From an uncultured Clostridia bacterium (lineage in GTDB: Bacteria > Bacillota_A > Clostridia > Oscillospirales > Oscillospiraceae): a DNA stretch of 9,412 bases. Every line of letters starts with the position of its first letter. Position 1 is the stretch's first letter. This document shows positions 7,101-9,412 of this stretch, piece by piece. The stretch spans positions 1 through 9,412 of the forward strand of contig CAMGMW010000037.1 of assembly GCA_946059285.1 (NCBI GenBank), written 5' to 3'. A program made the position numbers and the translations under genes. Under the pieces are notes generated by a model. It made no database searches. It saw nothing but the letters and a program-made list of their open reading frames with translations, and was not told where the DNA came from.

Positions 7101-7742
7101 ATGGAGCAGCCGCTTTTGATGCAGGGCCGCCAGTTTTTGCTGGCGATGCTGCTGGGACTTGCATTCGGTATCCACTATGATTTTCTGCGGGGACTGCGGC
7201 ACAATGCGCGCTGGCTGACGCATCTGCTGGACGCGTGGTTCGTGCTGACATATCTTGCCGAGAGTCTGCTGTTTGCGCTTTATATCGGCGGCGGCGAATA
7301 CCGTATCTTTGCGCTGATTGCCACTTTGCTGGGCGCGACGGGATATTTCCTCACCCTAAGCCATCTGCTCTTGCCGATTTTTACCGGCTTTTGGCGGATT
7401 GTATCGTTCCCGGCGCGCCAGTTGGGCCGCCTGGTAAGAAAAATTTTCGAAAAATTGAGAAAATTTGCGAAAAACATCTTTTCATCCGCGAAAAAATCGG
7501 TTACAATAAAAAAACAGACAAACAGAAAACAGCCAAAAACCACATTGGGAGGAATGTACGATGCGCCTGTGCAAATCGTCACTCATTACAAAGCTGCTGC
7601 TACTGGCGGTGATGATCTACGCCATCGCCATGGTCATGACGCTGCAGCCGGAGATCGACCAGCTGCAGCAGCAGCGGGACGAGCTGGCCGCACAGGTCAC
7701 CGACGCGCAGCAGAAGAATCTGGAGTTGGCAGAAGACATTGA
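7101..7742 (+). CDS. yabQ: Spore cortex biosynthesis protein YabQ, with frame running into divIC
   Basis: Integral membrane protein of the YabQ family, needed for spore cortex formation in Bacillus. The N-terminal 115 residues carry the family features: a first membrane segment (about 10-25) followed by 'GIHYDFLRGLRH', a second segment with a Trp/Asp-rich start (about 41-61), and one or two more (about 68-97). A strongly basic Lys-rich region follows (about 105-148). ATG at 7101 abuts the yabP stop and has no ribosome binding site of its own, so translational coupling is likely. The oddity is the end: no in-frame stop occurs before divIC. The frame passes through the divIC ribosome binding site and reads 182 bases of divIC out of frame, adding about 60 Ala/Arg/His-rich residues that do not look like a protein domain. 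The functional protein probably ends near residue 135-150, or a homopolymer indel altered the end. Confidence 0.85.
   Translation: MEQPLLMQGRQFLLAMLLGLAFGIHYDFLRGLRHNARWLTHLLDAWFVLTYLAESLLFALYIGGGEYRIFALIATLLGATGYFLTLSHLLLPIFTGFWRIVSFPARQLGRLVRKIFEKLRKFAKNIFSSAKKSVTIKKQTNRKQPKTTLGGMYDAPVQIVTHYKAAATGGDDLRHRHGHDAAAGDRPAAAAAGRAGRTGHRRAAEESGVGRRH
7479..7507 (+). promoter_or_regulatory. Candidate sigma-A promoter for divIC inside yabQ
   Basis: TTTTCA (7479-7484) and TACAAT (7502-7507) are separated by exactly 17 bases and match the vegetative consensus at 4/6 and 5/6 positions. The stretch is A/T-rich against GC-rich surroundings and lies 53 bases before the divIC start. Such a promoter would let divIC and yabR be expressed in growing cells independently of the sporulation genes upstream. 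Confidence 0.45.
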
Positions 7743-7839
7743 GAGAATCGGAACGGATGAAGCGATCATAGAAATTGCCCGCGAGCGGCTGAATCTCGTG
7801 GAAGACGGAGAGATCGTATTCATTGACAGCGGCAAGTGA
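7561..7839 (+). CDS. divIC: Cell division protein DivIC/FtsB family (septum formation initiator)
   Basis: Bitopic membrane protein of 92 residues that works in the divisome, pairing with FtsL and DivIB/FtsQ to activate septal wall synthesis. It shows a short basic N terminus in the cytoplasm, one membrane helix (about residues 9-27), and a Gln/Glu-rich coiled coil outside the membrane (about 28-65) beginning 'QPEIDQLQQQRDELAAQV'. The conserved family end follows, 'IARERLNLVEDGEIVFID' (about 72-89). Length fits the family. GGGAGG (7547-7552) lies 8 bases before the ATG. The first 182 bases overlap the extended yabQ frame. Gene order yabP-yabQ-divIC-yabR matches Bacillus subtilis. The family cannot be split cleanly into DivIC and FtsB by eye, but the context supports DivIC. 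Confidence 0.9.
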   Translation: MRLCKSSLITKLLLLAVMIYAIAMVMTLQPEIDQLQQQRDELAAQVTDAQQKNLELAEDIERIGTDEAIIEIARERLNLVEDGEIVFIDSGK

Positions 7840-7862
7840 TAACGGAGGGCAATACAGCGTAT

Positions 7863-8234
7863 ATGGAGCTTACAGTGGGCGCATTGCTGGAAGGCAAGGT
7901 CAAATCAATCACAAAATTCGGCGCGTTTATCTCTCTGCCGGAGAACCGCACGGGCATGGTGCATATTTCCGAGGTAGCCAATACATACGTCAGCGATATC
8001 CACGACCATTTGCAGGAGGGTCAGGAGGTCAGGGTCAAGGTCATCGCCATTGACCCCACGGGCAAGATCAGCCTGTCTGTCAAGCGTGCGCAGGAGCCGT
8101 CACCTGCGGCGAAGTCTCAGCCGAAGGCACCGCTGACCTTCGAGGAAAAGCTCAAGCAGTTTATGTCGGATTCAGACAGTAAGATTTCCGGCTGCCGTCA
8201 GTATGAGCATAAAACCAAGTCCAGACGGCGCTGA
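7863..8234 (+). CDS. yabR: S1-domain RNA-binding protein YabR
   Basis: Protein of 123 residues with one S1 (OB-fold) RNA-binding domain at about residues 3-75: 'VGALLEGKVKSITKFGAFISL', 'TGMVHISEVA', 'YVSDIHDHLQEGQEVRVKVI' and 'GKISLSVKRA'. A proline/serine linker and the family's C-terminal 'FEEKLKQFMSDSDSKI' region with a basic tail (KTKSRRR) follow. Related proteins such as B. subtilis YabR and YugI (GSP13) associate with ribosomes or RNA; a precise role is not settled. ATG at 7863 is chosen because it begins at the domain; GGAGGG (7844-7849) is 13 bases upstream, a long spacing. An in-frame GTG at 7836, overlapping the divIC stop, would add nine residues but lacks its own binding site. A terminator follows 22 bases after the stop. 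Confidence 0.9.
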   Translation: MELTVGALLEGKVKSITKFGAFISLPENRTGMVHISEVANTYVSDIHDHLQEGQEVRVKVIAIDPTGKISLSVKRAQEPSPAAKSQPKAPLTFEEKLKQFMSDSDSKISGCRQYEHKTKSRRR

Positions 8235-8252
8235 GCCGTAAACAGTCGGAAA

Positions 8253-8293
8253 GGACTGCTGCAAGACATCGTTTTTGCAGCAGCCTTCTTTTT
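8253..8293 (+). terminator. Intrinsic terminator after yabR
   Basis: CTGCTGCAA (8256-8264) pairs with TTGCAGCAG (8275-8283). An outer GG-CC extension (8253-8254 with 8284-8285) continues the stem past one bulged A. TTCTTTTT (8286-8293) follows at once. The next gene's ribosome binding site begins two bases after the T-run, so any expression of that gene from upstream must read through or be attenuated here. Confidence 0.75.
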
Positions 8294-8304
8294 CAGGAGG
8301 AGCC

Positions 8305-9003
8305 ATGGAGCATGTTTTAATTACCGGCGGCAGTCGCGGCATCGGTGCGGCGGCAGTTCGTGCCTTTGTCCGGCAGGGCGCCGCCGTCAGCTTTTTTTAT
8401 TTACGGCACGAGCAGCAGGCGCAGGCGCTTGCTGCGCAGACGGGAGCACAGGCGATCTGCTGTGACGTGGCGGATGCCTCCGCTGTGCGCAGTGCGGTCG
8501 CGGCGCTGCCGAGGACGGATGTGTTGGTCAACAATGCGGGCATTGCGCACTATGGTCTGATTTCTCAGATTTCGGAGAACGAATGGAACCGCCTGTTTGC
8601 GGTCAACGTGGGCGGTATTTTTCATTGTGTCAACGCCGTGCTGCCGGGGATGCTGGAGCAACAGTCGGGATGTATCATCAACGTTGCCTCCATGTGGGGG
8701 CAGGTAGGCGCGTCGTGTGAGGTCTGCTACTCCGCGACGAAGGGCGCGGTACTGGCAATGACGAAGGCGTTGGCGCAGGAGCTTGCGCCGTCGCATATCC
8801 GAGTCAATGCCGTTTCGCCGGGTGTGATTTTAACGGAGATGGTCACGGAGCTGGGGGAACAGACCCTCTCTTCGCTGGCGGAACAGACGCCGTTGGGCAG
8901 GAACGGAACGCCGGAGGAGGTGGCGGAGGCCATCGTGTATCTGGCAAAGGCACAGTTTGTCACGGGACAAACGCTGGCGGTCAACGGCGGTTTCGTGCTG
9001 TGA
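8305..9003 (+). CDS. ymfI: SDR oxidoreductase, probable EF-P 5-aminopentanone reductase (YmfI-like)
   Basis: Classical short-chain dehydrogenase of 232 residues. Visible are the nucleotide-binding TGGSRGIG (7-14), Asp54, NNAG (76-79), and the catalytic set Asn101, Ser129, Tyr142 and Lys146 (YSATK), then the PG motif (172-173) and C-terminal 'GQTLAVNGGF'. The segment 'WGQVGASCEVCYSATKGA' resembles my memory of B. subtilis YmfI, which reduces the 5-aminopentanone group on a lysine of elongation factor P to 5-aminopentanol; this points to that role over FabG in fatty-acid synthesis. The match is from memory and not computed. The ATG has AGGAGG (8295-8300) four bases upstream, rather close. The gene sits just past the yabR terminator, and no clear promoter is visible between them. 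No efp gene is in the window. A generic NADPH-dependent SDR remains possible. Confidence 0.75.
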   Translation: MEHVLITGGSRGIGAAAVRAFVRQGAAVSFFYLRHEQQAQALAAQTGAQAICCDVADASAVRSAVAALPRTDVLVNNAGIAHYGLISQISENEWNRLFAVNVGGIFHCVNAVLPGMLEQQSGCIINVASMWGQVGASCEVCYSATKGAVLAMTKALAQELAPSHIRVNAVSPGVILTEMVTELGEQTLSSLAEQTPLGRNGTPEEVAEAIVYLAKAQFVTGQTLAVNGGFVL

Positions 9004-9071
9004 ACCGTGCGGCGGCACAAGATGTAGATGCGTGTCAAATTTTGTTCGCGGGAAATGGGGGTTTTTCTGTA

Positions 9072-9100
9072 TTGCCCCGTGTCGGTACGCGTGCTATAAT
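9072..9100 (+). promoter_or_regulatory. Strong sigma-A promoter with extended -10, no gene downstream in window
   Basis: TTGCCC (9072-9077), 17-base spacer and a perfect TATAAT (9095-9100) preceded by TG at the extended -10 position (9092-9093). Transcription would begin near 9107. No start codon with a binding site and no open frame of note follow in the remaining 300 bases. The product is therefore either a noncoding RNA or a long structured leader of a gene beyond the window. Confidence 0.7.
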
Positions 9101-9155
9101 AATGTCTGCAGAATAAACCGTAAAACAGTTTATTCGTGCGGCAAGAGCCGCGCAG

Positions 9156-9193
9156 TTTCGCAAAAACAGCCAAAATGAGCTGTTCTTGCGAAA
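9156..9193. repeat. Long hairpin in the 3' noncoding region
   Basis: Fourteen base pairs with a single A-C mismatch, and an eight-base A-rich loop (9171-9178). No T-run follows, so it is not a typical terminator. It is the most stable-looking element between the promoter and the palindromes. Confidence 0.7.
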
Positions 9194-9209
9194 TTCATAC
9201 TAGACTCCC

Positions 9210-9238
9210 ATAAAAAGTAGACAAAGTCTACTTTTTAT
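9210..9238. repeat. Perfect palindrome, copy 1 of the ATAAAAAGT element
   Basis: ATAAAAAGTAGAC (9210-9222), loop AAA, and GTCTACTTTTTAT (9226-9238): 13 bp without mismatch. The 3' arm contains T5 after a GTAGAC/GTCTAC stem, and the 5' arm has A5, so it could act as a bidirectional terminator. It shares its right arm exactly with copy 2 at 9332-9344. Confidence 0.8.
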
Positions 9239-9272
9239 AGCGCGTCAGCGCGTCGGAGTCTGCATGAGACGT

Positions 9273-9316
9273 CTTCTGCACTTTTCATGCAGAAGGGCGA
9301 CGCTTTAAGCGGCGCC
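9273..9316. repeat. Two adjacent GC-rich hairpins between the palindromes
   Basis: CTTCTGCA (9273-9280) pairs with TGCAGAAG (9288-9295). GGCG-a-CGCT (9296-9304) pairs with AGCG-g-CGCC (9308-9316) across one A-G mismatch. The first stem competes with an alternative 9-bp pairing, TCTGCATGA (9259-9267) with TCATGCAGA (9285-9293). Confidence 0.6.
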
Positions 9317-9350
9317 TTTTCGATAAAAAGTGTCTACTTTTTATCGAAAA
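9317..9350. repeat. Perfect palindrome, copy 2 of the ATAAAAAGT element
   Basis: TTTTCGATAAAAAGT (9317-9331), loop GTCT and ACTTTTTATCGAAAA (9336-9350): 15 bp without mismatch. It shares ATAAAAAGT and GTCTACTTTTTAT with the palindrome 113 bases upstream. The two copies bracket an about 85-base GC-rich structured segment, an arrangement reminiscent of paired REP elements or a small non-autonomous transposable element. Confidence 0.8.
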
Positions 9351-9380
9351 AATAGTATCAGACATTGTTACAATGCGTAT

Positions 9381-9412
9381 TTCCGCTGGAACGCTGAGGC
9401 GCTCCAGCGGAA
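9381..9412. repeat. Hairpin at the window edge
   Basis: TTCCGCTGGA (9381-9390) pairs with TCCAGCGGAA (9403-9412), with an inner CGC-TGAG-GCG stem beyond one mismatch. The helix ends exactly at the window edge, so extension or a T-run cannot be judged. It may be a terminator or a further part of the structured region. Confidence 0.6.

Larger units (their letters stand above)
9107..9350 (+). ncRNA. Candidate structured RNA or leader (unclassified)
   Basis: From the predicted start near 9107 the strand folds into successive hairpins. GAATAAAC/GTTTATTC (9111-9118 with 9128-9135) is perfect over 8 bp. GCGGC-AAGA-GCCGC lies at 9138-9151. TTTCGCAA plus AACAGC (9156-9170) pair with GCTGTT plus TTGCGAAA (9179-9193), 14 bp with one mismatch. 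Then GACTCC (9203-9208) closes with GGAGTC (9255-9260) around an inner palindrome, giving a multi-branched unit, followed by further stems to 9350. No T-box, SAM, TPP or other known riboswitch signature was recognised. Transcription is inferred only from the promoter. Confidence 0.45.

Noticed and set aside
7235..7612. 125-residue forward frame inside yabQ
   Set aside because: It is the -1 frame of yabQ. It matters only as a possible frameshift product, not as a gene.
8401..8796. Reverse-strand frame opposite the SDR gene
   Set aside because: The SDR frame holds all catalytic motifs; the antisense product is Arg-rich and featureless.
9001..9060. Possible terminator directly after the SDR gene
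   Set aside because: Only a 4-bp GTGC/GCAC stem is present, with no T-run after it.
8957..9178. 73-residue forward frame spanning the end of the SDR gene and the promoter
   Set aside because: It has no ribosome binding site, overlaps the SDR end out of frame and crosses the promoter and hairpins; the composition is not protein-like.
9072..9412. T-box or other known riboswitch leader
   Set aside because: No T-box antiterminator sequence or other aptamer signature was recognised by eye; a covariance search would be decisive.
1..9412. CRISPR array, tRNA or rRNA genes
   Set aside because: No evenly spaced short repeats and no tRNA arm patterns or rRNA sequence were seen.

Overview
The window looks like the chromosome of an endospore-forming, gut-type member of Clostridia, probably in or near the Oscillospiraceae/Ruminococcaceae. 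This is inferred from three things: a sporulation and division gene order (yabP-yabQ-divIC-yabR) shared with Bacillus and clostridia; AGGAGG-type ribosome binding sites; and a giant Cna-B-repeat wall protein with a P-x-T-G-D sorting signal. No species can be named from the sequence alone.

Left two thirds (38-6334): one reading frame encodes about 2,098 residues. It is a chain of roughly 17-18 prealbumin-like Cna-B/SpaA modules ending in a sortase sorting signal, a membrane helix and a basic tail. It is a cell-surface adhesin or stalk. The frame opens directly after an in-frame stop, without a ribosome binding site or signal peptide, so the true 5' end is probably missing, frameshifted or outside the window.

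Intergenic region 6335-6824: no credible gene. It holds a good intrinsic terminator (6481-6506), two near-identical copies of a long hairpin (6391-6426 and 6620-6657), a separate long stem (6532-6575) and a weak sporulation-type promoter candidate before yabP.

Region 6825-8234: a tight four-gene cluster. yabP and yabQ are sporulation genes, divIC encodes a membrane division protein and yabR an S1 RNA-binding protein. The Bacillus neighbour rqcP/yabO, normally just upstream of yabP, is absent. The yabQ frame lacks a stop before divIC and runs 182 bases into it. A likely vegetative promoter for divIC lies inside the A-rich end of yabQ. A terminator follows yabR.

Region 8305-9003: a short-chain dehydrogenase whose sequence resembles YmfI, the reductase that finishes modification of elongation factor P.

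Right end (9004-9412): no gene. A strong extended -10 promoter (9072-9100) is followed by about 300 bases of dense inverted repeats. These include two palindromes sharing an ATAAAAAGT/ACTTTTTAT core and several mutually exclusive stems. This is the least explained part of the window: either a structured RNA or long leader of a gene beyond the edge, or a small mobile palindromic element, or both.
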